Part shown: positions 54,161-64,000 of the stretch, piece by piece
Position numbering within the stretch: the stretch's first letter is position 1
Layout of the letters: every line of letters begins with the position of its first letter
Program-made: the position numbers and the translations under genes
The notes under the pieces: generated by a model
The model's database searches: none
Told to the model about the DNA's origin: nothing
Seen by the model: the letters and a program-made list of their open reading frames with translations, nothing else
Origin: Zygnema cylindricum
Lineage: Eukaryota > Streptophyta > Zygnematophyceae > Zygnematales > Zygnemataceae
Direction: 5' to 3'
Assembly: GCA_037447655.1 (NCBI GenBank)
Contig: JBBHKE010000384.1
Span: 1-64,000, forward strand
DNA: 64,000 nucleotides

Positions 54161-56786
54161 CCCTTAGATCTCTGTCAGTTCGGTCATTATTGACCACAGT
54201 CTTCTCATTATCATTAGTTTCCTCTAGGTCATACCTAGATAAAACTGAAGAAGACTTTTCAGAAGAAATCTTTTCTCATCCTCTTACATTTCAATTTCCG
54301 GTTAGTCCAAATTTGGAACAACCGGAGCATCCTCCTTTAGACGACATGGCTTCCTCCTCAGAGGGATCCATGGGTAAGATGCAATTTTGTTTTTCCGGAT
54401 TGAATGATATCATGTCATTATCTCATTTCCGCATGCTTTATGACACAAAAATGAGGGATTTAGCCTTCCGATATCAAGACTGGTTCGACCTTAAGGTCGC
54501 TTTCTCTCTCGTCGGTCGATACCTTCGCGGTTTGACTCTCACTTTATGCACACGGAAGTATGAAAGTATTTGTCAAATGAGAGCACTCTCCACCCTTTGC
54601 GGGACTCCCAGCCGTTCCCCGCCAGGTAGAAATTCCCTACCAAGCGGCTGTTCCGGCAGTATTGGATGTTAATGGGGATGAGCTATATCTAGCAATCCCC
54701 GAGATTCCTCAGTTGTATGATATGGTTGCCCGTGCGGCGGTTCCAGCTAGACCGGGAGGATTAATTCTTTTACGTGACCCGTTATCGGTTATGCTCGATC
54801 TTCTCCATGAAGAATACCATATGCAAAATCCAGATCACGTTAAGGAGTTGATGAACTTCAAACGTAGGTCGGGTGAGACCGCTCCTGCTTTACGAGCTCG
54901 AATGGAAACCCTTCGAGAAGCCTTACCGGACCTTATGTCCGATGCAAAGACTGTACAGAAATTCGTGGGACAGTTTCCTCCTCAATCAAAAATATTCATT
55001 CAGATTCATCTCTGTCAAACATACGGGCTGAAATTTACCTTTGAGCAAGCGGCTGAATATGCGGGAAGGTATGAGATGCAATCGTCGTGGTGGGATGCTC
55101 ATGAAAATCCAGAATCTAAAGGAAACCAATATGACCAATACCCACCACCTCCGAGGAACCCGTGGCCTTCTAATAGGCCTCCAAAGACGCGGGCCATAGG
55201 AAACCCGCCATTTAATTCCGGAGACTGATTATGTTTCCGATGTGGAAACACAAGGCACGATGCTCGCATGTGCCAAGATAAGTCGGCTACATGCACCCAT
55301 TGCCAACAGAAAGGGCATTATGTCCACCGTTGTCATGTTAAGGACCCTAATTTTTCGTATCAGAATCAAATTCAGAACGGTGGAATTCCTGCCCGTTTTG
55401 ACAAGCTGGTCACTCCTCTTAGAGAGACCGAGAGAGAGGCGACTCGACCTAAGATTTCTCGACGAGAGAGGGAAAAGGCCGAGTTACAAGTCATGATGGC
55501 CGTCACGATGAAGGAACAATTTGCTGCCTTCACGGCCGAAATGAAACCCTAGTTCACAGGGATGGCAAGGACAGTCGTCCACATGCCATCGTTGGCCGGC
55601 CAAATCCTCCAGGATTCTACTGTCCAACAACGGGCAACTACTTTCAATAAAGGCTCGCCTGACCACAATCATGACGATAAATTACAAAATTCCCGTATTC
55701 CATTTTCTTTCGAGAAAGAATCTCTCTCTCCTCTACCAGACAGAACTTCCTCCATTGTGCTGAAGCTCTCACCATTCTGGATAGTACCATACATGATGCA
55801 CATCGAGTCAGGAACGGCTCAGCATCCTTTCTGCCATGATTGATGAAGCCCCTAAGGTCTCTCCCTTTCTTAATGAGGTTCCCAAAGCCTCTCCCCTTGT
55901 TGATGAGTTCGCTGCAGCCGCCGCTTTGAGGGCGTTGCAGCTGAACCGTAGTCTTTCAGTTATCAGTCGGTTACCGCGGATGAGCGTCGTGACTTTGATC
56001 CTCACATCATTTTCTTGGACAATTCTCAAAAGTCCTTCTCCTTTAATGGTGTTGCTCCTTCTCTCTCTCTCATGGACATTGGAGCCAAACCCGTGATCCT
56101 CGGATCCGGATTTGCGCTCAAGCTTGGTCTGACTGCAGACAAGCTTCAAGCCACGGCTACTCGGCTTCTCACTTCAGCCGGTACCACTAGCCGGTGCTTG
56201 GAATTATCAAGGTTGCGCTCACCTTTCGATTCCAAAACGGAACCGAGAGTGAGTCCGTGGAAGATTTTGTCCGAGCATTGGTCACCAAATGCAGCGACTA
56301 CGAATGCTTAGTGGGATAGGATGTTATCTTTCGAATCGGTGGGGGAGTCAATATGCATGATCAGACCTTCTCCTACCATCCCTCTAATATTCCGGGACGC
56401 AAAATCTGCCTCCCCTTTGTCTCTGCTCGCAAGCCAATGCCCACTATGGCACATTTGGATTCCGCTCTCCCTGTATTTTCCACTATCGACCTTAGGGAAG
56501 ACAATTCCGACTCTCTTTTCCCAAAAATTATCCTTCCAGACACCCCACCATTGCGAGATAGTTTCAGTGAGCCCGCCTTTCTCACCGACTCGCGTCATCT
56601 CTTGGATACTTTCGACGCCAAGGTCGCTCCACACATTCTCCATGTGGTGGATAGCGATACTAACGTGATGTTGAGGTTGCAGAGGGTTTATACATCTACA
56701 GGTGGTGATCAAGGGTTCCACATGGAGTGCCTCTCTCCTCCATTATCTTTCAACCCGGCTGAACATTGCTGCCTTCATATGTGTTC
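54161..56786 (+). pseudogene. Ty3-like Gag-protease polyprotein, no RT or integrase
   Basis: The gag runs 54190-54672, shifts frame, then continues 54662-55228 (SVMLDLLHEEYHMQNPDHVK, KFVGQFPPQSKIFIQIHLCQ, an AGRYE segment, a Pro-rich PPPPRNPWPSN). After a TGA come two CCHC knuckles, CFRCGNTRHDARMC and CTHCQQKGHYVHRC (55231-55340). A further TAG sits at 55550. After more breaks comes a retropepsin-like part with LMDIGAKPVILGSGFALKLG (D-I-G-A in place of the usual D-S/T-G-A), then FRIGGGVNMHDQTFSYHP and a long tail. Copia-8 interrupts at 56786. Beyond it only a few codons and a stop remain before the purine tract. No polymerase or integrase exists, so the element was non-autonomous. Confidence 0.72.
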
Positions 56787-57851
56787 TGAAACTCTGAGAC
56801 CTCCATAAGTCCTCAGAATGGACAGCTTCCAAGAAGCCTCTACCACAACCCTGACCCCTTTGTGTTTCAGCAAGAACAACTGCCACCCTGGCAGACAAAA
56901 ACCTAACCACTTTCACCCCTGTGAAGGCAATACTCCCCTGAGTCGATAGCAAAAAGAATCTCTGAATTTGCTCCCCTGAGCAGTAAGTTATGGAGGGTCA
57001 AAGTTTACCTTTTATACAGAAGCTCTCTCGGAGAGAAGGTCCTATCTCCTAATTTTTCTAAGTCCTATCTCTCTCATAGACTCTATCTACCGATGTACGG
57101 AGCCAATCATATTACACTTCTGTACACTAAAAAACAGCTGCTGGTGTACTTTTTGTACCGACACTGTACGACATGCCCTAAATGTCAACACGTGGTATAT
57201 CCGGATTTGCTCTCTTAATCCTCGGAGATGCCGCAATCCAATGTTATTCTGCCACGTGTCATCTGATGTGGCGATGACCAAAAACCGCCGAAATCCTCTT
57301 TCGCGATCTCGACATTCATTCCGGCCGTCCGATTTAAATGCACATTTAATCGTAGCCGTAATAAATACCTGCGCGGTATTTGTTTCGCTTTTGAAACAAA
57401 TGCGCGGTACATGTTTCTTGTCCGTACCTTGATTCGTACTTTTACATTCCTCGATCTATGTATCCCGTAAACCGTTTAAGTTAAATGAATTATCCTGCGT
57501 GGTAATGTTTAAGTAAATATCAAACCGTATAGTATGTTTCACTAGTTCTAGACTCAACAGATAAGGCTACTAGCTACTGGCTGCTCACCGTCCGGCAGGT
57601 ACTAGGATCAAATCCTGGATGCAGCATATATCCTTTTAGTAAATGAACCTATAACGGTAAATAAACTAATATATTTCACGTAAACCTCTGGAGAGCCTAG
57701 GTACTATGGCTCTAGCTTCCTCTCCAATTTCTCAGTGACTGCGAGAAATTTGAGAGTGGGAGAGAGAAGTTAGAGATAGACTGCCTCGATATCTTTCTAT
57801 ATTTCTATTTAGACCTAGAAAATACTTAGAAACAGACCATTAATTTCTACA
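56787..57851 (-). repeat. Copia-8 3' LTR
   Basis: On minus it starts TGTAGAAATTAATGGTC and ends GAGTTTCA, 1,065 bp. It contains the tRNA-like block near 57550-57612 (aggatcaaatcctgg) and paired gtac motifs. It is preceded on minus by AAATAAGGGGAG (57863-57852). Confidence 0.9.
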
Positions 57852-57863
57852 CTCCCCTTATTT
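57852..57863 (-). other. Copia-8 polypurine tract
   Basis: AAATAAGGGGAG on minus, directly before the 3' LTR. Identical to the tract before the Copia-7 LTR at 48744. Confidence 0.85.
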
Positions 57864-57864
57864 T

Positions 57865-59305
57865 CTAGTCAATCTTTAATTTCAGACCACACTTCTCCCT
57901 GCAGAAAATTAGCTTAGGAAGAGGCACAAGTTTGGTCATCATATTTGCTACCATCTCACTATCTGGTCGGTACTCTAAACTGATTATTTTGTTTACTACT
58001 TTCTCTTTAACAAAGCTGAGTCTAATGTCCATGTGTTTGGCTTTAAAATGATATTTATGATTGGCAGAAATAGCGATTGCTGCCTGATTATCACAAAAAA
58101 AAATCTGCACACCACTCTTAAGGTGACCAAGCTCACCATGCAAAGACTTGACCCACATCAATTGTTTTACAGCAGAACAAGAGGCCATATACTCAGCCTC
58201 CATGGTGGATTGAGCAATAACATTTTGTTGTTTGCTACTCCAACAGCAAGCCCCATCACCCACATATAATACATATCCAGAAGTACATCTCCTTATCGGA
58301 GCATCACCATAACTGGCATCACTCCAAGTAGTGATGTCAGTATTCTCCCCACCCAAATGCAACCATATATCCCTAGTTCCTATCAAATATATAAGGACTC
58401 TCTTACCTGCCTCCCAATCCCTCTTAGTTGGAGCATTTAGACTTCTACTCAGCACTCCTACAGCTGCAGCTAAATCCGGCCGGGTACAATTCATAAAATA
58501 GATTAGACTTCCCACTACTTGCCTGTAAGGAATAGTCTGCATGAACTTCTGTTCTTCAGGAGACAATTCCTCGTCTAAGACTATGACTCCTTCTTCCTCA
58601 CTCCCCTCACTTCCCTTCTTCAATTCCATTCGAGTTGTACAACTATTAGCTTTATCCATTTGAAAATTTTCCAGCATGTTCCCTATTGTTTCATTTTGAG
58701 TCAATCTTATAATTTTTCTTTTTCGGTCTCTCTCTACTTGAATCCCCAAAATATATTTTGCTTCCCCCATATCGTTCATTTCAAACTTCCCCTTAAGATC
58801 GGTTTTCAGTTTATTAATTTTTTTTCCTTGATTTACTTAAAACAAGCAAATCATCAACATAAATTGCAATAAATATAAAACCTTCCTCATCTTCGAAAAC
58901 ATAGATTGAGTGATCTAAGCTGATCCGGATATATCCTAGACCGGTAAGAAACTCATCAAGCTTCTTATTCCACTGTGGAGGCGCCTGTTTCAAACCATAA
59001 AGAGATTTAATCAGCCACCATACCTTACTCTCCTCTCTTTCCTCCACAAACCCTTCGGGTTGTCGCATGAAGATCTCCTCTTCCAATTCTCTATGCAAAA
59101 AGGCTGTCTTGATGTCCATCAGGTGCACTTCCATGTCTTCCACTGCTGCCAAGCTGAGAAGTATGCGGACGGAGGGAAATCTGACCTCCGAGGCAAAGGT
59201 TTCCTCGTAGTCAATTCTCTCTTTTTGTGTAAATCCCTTTGCCACTAATCGGGCATTGTAGTGCTCGATTGTGTTATCTGGGTTCAGTTTTAATTTGAAA
59301 ACCCA
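57865..59305 (-). pseudogene. Copia-8 reverse transcriptase and RNase H
   Basis: Minus 59305-58814 is reverse transcriptase: ARLVAKGFTQKERIDYEETF, MDIKTAFLHRELEEEIFMRQ, YGLKQAPPQW, YVDDLLVLSKS. A frameshift at about 58800 leads to 58779-57865: KYILGIQVERD, YFMNCTRPDLAAAVGVLSRS, WSDASYGDAPIRRCTSGY, STMEAEYMASC, FFCDNQAAIAI, KHMDIRLSF. The final stop is at 57865. The RNase H part is intact and served as reference for the mirrored block at 48052. Confidence 0.9.
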
Positions 59306-60630
59306 CTAACAACCGATTGGTTTTCGGTTAGGTTGACAATCCACCAGCTCCCAAGTATCGGCTGCCATAATTGAGGCCATCTCCTCATTGATGGCTGTCT
59401 TCCACCGGTTCTTTTCTGGACAAGTCATTGCCTCTCCATAAGTTTGAGGTTCATCTTGATGAGATAGTTTAGTTACCTTGTTATTAACATGTTTTTCTTG
59501 CAATCTTTTGCTACTTGTCCTTCCCCCCTCAAAATCTGAGGCCGGAATAGATGGTTCTCGTGGATTCTTTCGAACAATCTCGGCTTCTCCCCTGTCCCTT
59601 GATTCTGAATCAATTTCCACCACGTCTTCCGCTTCGTTTAGAGTTGTCACTGGAGTTTCCACAGCCGAGTCCTTTTCGGTCTGATTTGTACCTGCAAGAA
59701 TGTCATCTTCTCCAAAACCTGGATATTTAGGAAGCTCAAAGTCATCGGAATTTTTTGACTCAAATTTGATTTTTACTGACTTTGTATACTTGAAGGGATC
59801 CACAGACTTTTCTTCATCCATAACTACTAGATGCTTTACTAAGATTATATCTTCCCTTTTTAGATCATAAACTCTATATCCTTTAAGATCCTCATCATAT
59901 CCTAACAAGTATCCCGGTTTTCCTTTATGATCTAGCTTCGAATTAGACCGATGGGTATCTAGACTAAATACTTGAATGCCGAAAACCTTTAAGTGAGATA
60001 TGTTTGGTTTCCGGCCTGTCCATCACTCATAAGGTTTTTGATATTTTATAGTTGAAGTAAGAACTCTATTTTTGAGGTAATTAGCACAGTTCATTGCTTC
60101 TGCCCAAAACCTTTTTCCTATCTTCTTATCTGACAACATACTTCTAGCACTATCACTTAGTGTTCTATTTAACCTTTCAGCTACCCCATTCTGTTCCGGG
60201 TTTTTTGGAACTGTCTTTTGGTGTTGGACCCCATCTTCCCTCAAAAAATCCTCAAACTGGTTAGAAGTATACTCTCCACCATTGTCACTCCTTATTCTCT
60301 TGATTGGAGTTTCATGGAGTTTTTCGCTCCATGCTTTATATTGTCTAAAACAATCCTGAGCTTCGGACTTGTTTTTCAAAAAATACACTCGGGAATACCG
60401 AGACCAATCATCAGTGATAGTCATCATAAATCTCTTCCCCCCCGGTGAGGGCACTTTAGCCGGTCCCCAAATATCTGTGTGTACTAGATCTAGAATTTTT
60501 TCTCCCTTATAGGTGGCTGTTTTAGGAAAGGGTAATCTGTGTGCTTTACCTTGAGCACACCCACTATAATCACTTATATTATCACTCTCACTGAACTGAA
60601 TCCCTTCCACCACTCCCATCTTTTTCATCT
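59306..60630 (-). pseudogene. Copia-8 integrase and linker
   Basis: Minus 60628-60023 carries CAQGKAHRLPFPKTATYKGE (pre-integrase end), TITDDWSRYSRVYFLKN, RSDNGGEYTSNQFEDFL, NPEQNGVAERLNRTL and WAEAMNCANYLKNR: an integrase core with intact catalytic acids. A TGA follows at about 60020. The frame then resumes (SHLKVFG) to 59908-59306, with LGYDEDLKGYRVYDLKREDI and the SIPASDFEGGRTSSKRL linker. A TAG at about 59308 sits where relatives have Lys (PIGCKWVFK). Confidence 0.9.
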
Positions 60631-62223
60631 CTCATAAATTATCTAGATTCACATGCCCAAGCCTCTTATGCCACATCATTTATATCATGAACACCAACAT
60701 AATAAAGTTTCTTTGTTCCATTACTTAAAATCAGCTTAAACATCCCTTGGCTACCTTTCTCAACAATGAAATAGACCTCCTCCTCAAAACTAGCAGTAAA
60801 GACTCCTTCCCTAGTGCTAGTGAAAAAACCCTTATCATCTAATACAGATGTAGAGATGAGGTTTTTGTTCAGCTCCGAAATAAACAATACATCGGAGAAT
60901 GTTATTATGAATGTCTTCCCATCTACTAGCACTTTGAGATCTACCGATCTTACAAGAGTAGTAGTGACTATCATCCCATCCCCGTTCTCTATCTCAACGA
61001 TGGGAATCTTTCTTATCTTAGTGAACAGGTGCCAATCCTTACACATGTGCATAGAGGCACCTAAATCTATAATCTAGCAAGCTTCACCTTTCAATCCACC
61101 GTAAGCACATTTCTGCCTTCGTGGAATTTCGACCTCGTTTTTCGCCTCCAACTCCTCATCCAATAGGAGCTCATCGTCCTCGTCCTCGGATTCCGCCTCA
61201 TGTACCTGTGTGACAAGGGCATTTTTCTTTCCTCTCGGGGTACCATCGGTCCGCCCCTCTTTTAATCGAAGCTTGGTTAGCGTAGTGCACTCTGCCATAT
61301 AGTGCCCAGGTTTCTTACAAAAATGACATAAACCTTTGGGAGACTTGGTCCGAACTCGTCGGTCTAATTTTTCTGCTCCCTCCCCCCATAGTATTGACCG
61401 GTCTTCGAAAATCCTTGTTCCTCCAATCGCTCGCAGCTGCCAAGGCTTGCCCACTCTTTCCTCCCATTCGGATCTCAATAGTATTCCCCCGAACGAAAAT
61501 CATCCCTACCACTGAGTTCCATATCCACCTTGAGTCCGGCAGTCCTGCACACGGTTGACTATGTTCTCGAACTCATCGGGTAACTTCATCAATAAACAGT
61601 TAACCTTTTCTTTTTCACTAAAATCTTTTCCCGCACTCTCTAGCTCCATAAAGAGTGTAACAAGCTCATTGCAAAAATCCAACATCTTCCCCCCTTTGTA
61701 TACATATTTCTTAACTTTCTGATCAGCCAACTGTTGTTGCGGAATCGTACCACTTCGGAACATCTCTATGAGAGCCATCTAAAGATCGGATGCCCTTTCT
61801 ACCTGCAAATGAGGACATGCAAGTCCTTGAGTAAGATGGCGTAGGATGAAGTGCTTTGCCGCCATATTGTTGAAGTCCTAGGTTTCAGTATCATTCTCCT
61901 CGTTCCTCGGAATAGGTGACATGAATGCTGAACCAGTTGCTATTGGTGTGGTCGTCTCCTTCTCCGCTCCTTTGTCCACCACCTCTCCTTCCTTTGTCTC
62001 CTCCGTTGAAGATGGATCTGCTTTCTTTGTGAATCTGCTTCCTCCTAACCCTGAAGGGATTCCAAGACTTGATGGACGCCCCAATTGTCCACTCACTATC
62101 CCCCAAAACCTTTTATTCGCATAGAGCTCCTATCATCATACTTTCCCAGTATATAAAGCCAGTTCCATTGAAGATTGGTACCCTAGAGGGTAGGCCCATA
62201 ACCTGAAACCTTGAGATTTCCAT
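60631..62223 (-). pseudogene. Copia-8 gag and protease
   Basis: The start codon is probably the ATG at 62223 inside the LTR (MEISRFQ then VMGLPSRVPIF across the primer-binding site). The frame shifts near 62100. Gag continues through SGLGGSRFTKKADPSS, VKKYVYKGGKMLDFCNELV (61778-61506) and LMKLPDEFENIVNRVQ, to the knuckle CHFCKKPGHYMAEC (about 61327-61286). The protease active site reads IIDLGASMHMC (about 61065), with Leu where Ser or Thr is expected. The protease region continues to 60666 (VEIENGDGMIVTT, SDVLFISELNKNLISTSV). Stops occur near 61875, 61505 and 61074. Confidence 0.85.
62192..62203 (-). other. Copia-8 primer-binding site (half-tRNA type), inside gag
   Basis: GGTTATGGGCCTACC on minus matches 14 of 15 bases of the complement to the initiator tRNA-Met anticodon arm. 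It starts directly after the LTR end. Confidence 0.7.
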
Positions 62224-63009
62224 AAGTCCTCAGAGTGGACAGCTTCTAAGAAGCCTCTAGGATAACCCTGACCCCTTTGTGTTTTAGCAAGAACAACTGC
62301 CACCCTTGCAAACAAAAACTCTAACCTTCTTCACCCCTATGAAGGCAAGACTCCCTTGAGTCGATAGCAAAAAGAATCTCTGAATTTGCTCCCTTGAGCA
62401 GTAAGTTATGGAGGGTCAAAGTTGACCTTTTGTACAAAAGCTCTTTGGGAGAGAGGTTCCTCCGGCCTTCCGATTTAAATGCACATTTAATCGTAGTGTA
62501 ATAAATACCTGCGCGGTATTCGTTTCGCCATTGAAACAAATGCGCGGTACATGTTTCTTGTCCGTACCTTGATTCGTACTTTTACATTCCTGGATCTACG
62601 TATCCCGTAAACCGTTTAAGTTAAATGAATTATCCTACGTGGTAATGTTTAAGTAAATATCAAACCGTATAGTATGTATCACTAGTTCTAGACTCAACGG
62701 ATAAGGCTACCACCTACCGGCTACTCGCCGTCCGGCAGGTACCAGGATCAAATCCTGGATGCAGCATATATCATTTTAGTAAATAAACCCATTACGGTAA
62801 ATAAACTAATATATTTCCCGTAAACCTCTGGAGAATCTAGGTAGCCATGGCTCTAGCTTCCTCTCCAATTTTGCTTCCTCTCCAATTTCTCAGTAACTGC
62901 GACAAGTTTGAGAGTGGGAGAGAGAAGTTAGAGATAGACTGCCTCGATATCTCTCTATATTTCTATTTAGACCTATAAAATACTTAAAAACGGACCATTA
63001 ATTTCTACA
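62204..63009 (-). repeat. Copia-8 5' LTR with internal deletion
   Basis: Same termini as the left LTR. About 250 bp are missing around 62458-62462, where gagagaggttc joins ctccggccttccg. The lost part contains the paired gtac motifs and TATA-like ttttataca-proximal sequence. The tRNA-like block survives at about 62695-62760. Confidence 0.9.
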
Positions 63010-63286
63010 TGTTCCAGGCCCTCAGCTGTGTTAACCAGCTCCTCAACAGGATAAGGAGCTAGGGGGGGGGGGATTATTAGGTCCACTTCACTATAGGGGT
63101 GTATTCATCCCCTTCTCTTTTTATGTCATTTTCAGCTTTATTCCTTCTCATGGTGTATATATTTTTTGTCTTTTCATATATTTTTTCGCTGGTATATATG
63201 TTTGTGAGCATGACATTGCTGGCTATGATGCATGTTCGCTTGCTTGCCTTTCATGCACGACAACTGTCATGCCGCATCGTGTTGGT
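63010..63286 (+). other. 3' end of the Ty3-like element internal region
   Basis: After the right tgttc duplication, the interrupted reading frame continues for about a dozen codons to a TAA near 63049. The purine tract aggataaggagct followed by eleven g (63048-63071) comes next. The interval to 63287 has no counterpart in the left LTR, so either the LTR begins near 63071-63100 and the left copy is truncated, or this is 3' leader. Confidence 0.5.
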
Positions 63287-64000
63287 TGCCCGCGCGCACG
63301 ATATCACGCCCGCACGCGCGATATTCGGCGTGCGGGCACAATATAATGCGCGCAAGCGTAGTATTTCGCATGCACACACGGTTTTAGGCACGCGCGCGCG
63401 ATTTTATGCATGCACACGCGATTTCATGCATGCACACACGATTTGATGCACGCACGTCTAGCTTTTACGTTCCCACGTGAAATTTCGCGTCAGTTCATTT
63501 ATTTATATGTTTGTTGAACCGTACTAATTTCGTGCGATACTTTTCATTTCATGCGCAGGTATTTCGATTTCGAGTATTTCGTGCAGTATGTTTTGTTTCG
63601 TGCATATGCACGCGATTTGGAACTGTGGAAGCGGAGTATCGTTTGGCGCCGAATTGCGATTTCCAGGATTATCGGCAACGCTTCGATTCCTTCTATTTAT
63701 TTAAGTCGCGAATCCATGTAGGTTCGCGCACACATGTAGTTAGGGAGGGTTTTTACCCTCGGACAATAGATTTTGTCAGGCGTACGGCAAATGATGTTGG
63801 CCGCCTATTGGCCAACATCTTACGTAGTTTCATGCATGTAAAGTAGGCTAGACGTAGGCTAGTTTTGCTTAGGCCTAGCGTAGCTCCTACTTAGGCTAAT
63901 TCTCAGACTTAGAGAATTTTAGCTTTTGGACAAGAATTTTCTCTTGGCGGTTGAGCTTCTCTCTTGCTCTCTCTCACCGATTGCTCACGTTTTCTCTCTC
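63287..64000 (+). repeat. Right LTR of the Ty3-like element, cut by the window end
   Basis: Direct repeat of 51281-51999, with the same alternating purine-pyrimidine start (cgcgcgcacgatatcacgcc) and about 95% similarity by eye. The end lies outside the window. Confidence 0.8.

Larger units (their letters stand above)
56787..63009 (-). mobile_element. Copia-8: full-length, decayed Ty1/copia retrotransposon
   Basis: The LTRs 56787-57851 (3') and 62204-63009 (5') flank a minus-oriented gag-pol, with a perfect 5-bp duplication tgttc at 56782-56786 and 63010-63014. The right LTR lacks about 250 bp present in the left one (57040-57295). Gag, protease, integrase, reverse transcriptase and RNase H are all present but with about three frameshifts and at least five stops. 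The insertion interrupts the Ty3-like element. Confidence 0.93.

Overview
The window is plant nuclear DNA (streptophyte lineage) from a large, repeat-dominated genome. The evidence is a four-exon Root_cap-family gene (23327-21239, minus strand), a decayed plant-type organic cation/carnitine transporter gene (38455-37086, minus), many Ty1/copia retrotransposons with initiator-Met tRNA priming, and Ty3-type elements. I cannot name the species. The mix of elements would suit a spore-bearing plant or charophyte alga, but that is inference. Two gaps of exactly ten Ns (29026-29035, 48042-48051) mark it as draft assembly.

Layout. 1-4065: two related copia LTRs facing each other around a decayed minus-strand gag/pol. 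4066-14398: mostly gene-free, with two copies of a TA-flanked inverted-repeat element, a possible small gene (8832-11109) whose intron would hold T-tracts and a GATGTN hexamer array, and a solo LTR. 14399-19171: a complete but broken copia element with perfect LTRs, TSD, PBS and PPT. 19172-21247: intergenic, ending in a four-copy degenerate tandem array made from the 3' end of the Root_cap gene. 21239-23327: the Root_cap gene. 24209-31498: a 2.2 kb direct duplication enclosing three related repeat copies and several short foldback elements. 31499-35718: Ty3 and copia fragments fused head to head. 37086-38455: the transporter pseudogene. 39410-64000: a stack of nested retrotransposons. A copia element (Copia-5) was hit by a nearly intact copia (Copia-6), by a fragment of another (Copia-7), and in its right LTR by a gag-protease-only Ty3-like element, which itself carries Copia-8.

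Two observations stand out. First, 48052-48310 matches copia RNase H DNA only when read backwards WITHOUT complementing. Its first 45 bases are the exact mirror of 48311-48355. No known recombination gives this and it touches a 10-N gap, so it is almost certainly a gap-filling error that any strand-aware search would miss. Second, three copia families (Copia-1, -6, -8) place the gag start codon inside the LTR and translate through the primer-binding site, which matches the anticodon arm of initiator tRNA (half-tRNA priming) rather than its 3' end. The neighbouring Copia-2/Copia-5 family uses the ordinary 3'-end site and starts gag outside the LTR.

Almost all coding material is decayed retroelement sequence. 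The only host genes I can support are the Root_cap gene (one apparent frameshift), the transporter pseudogene and, weakly, the 8832-11109 candidate.
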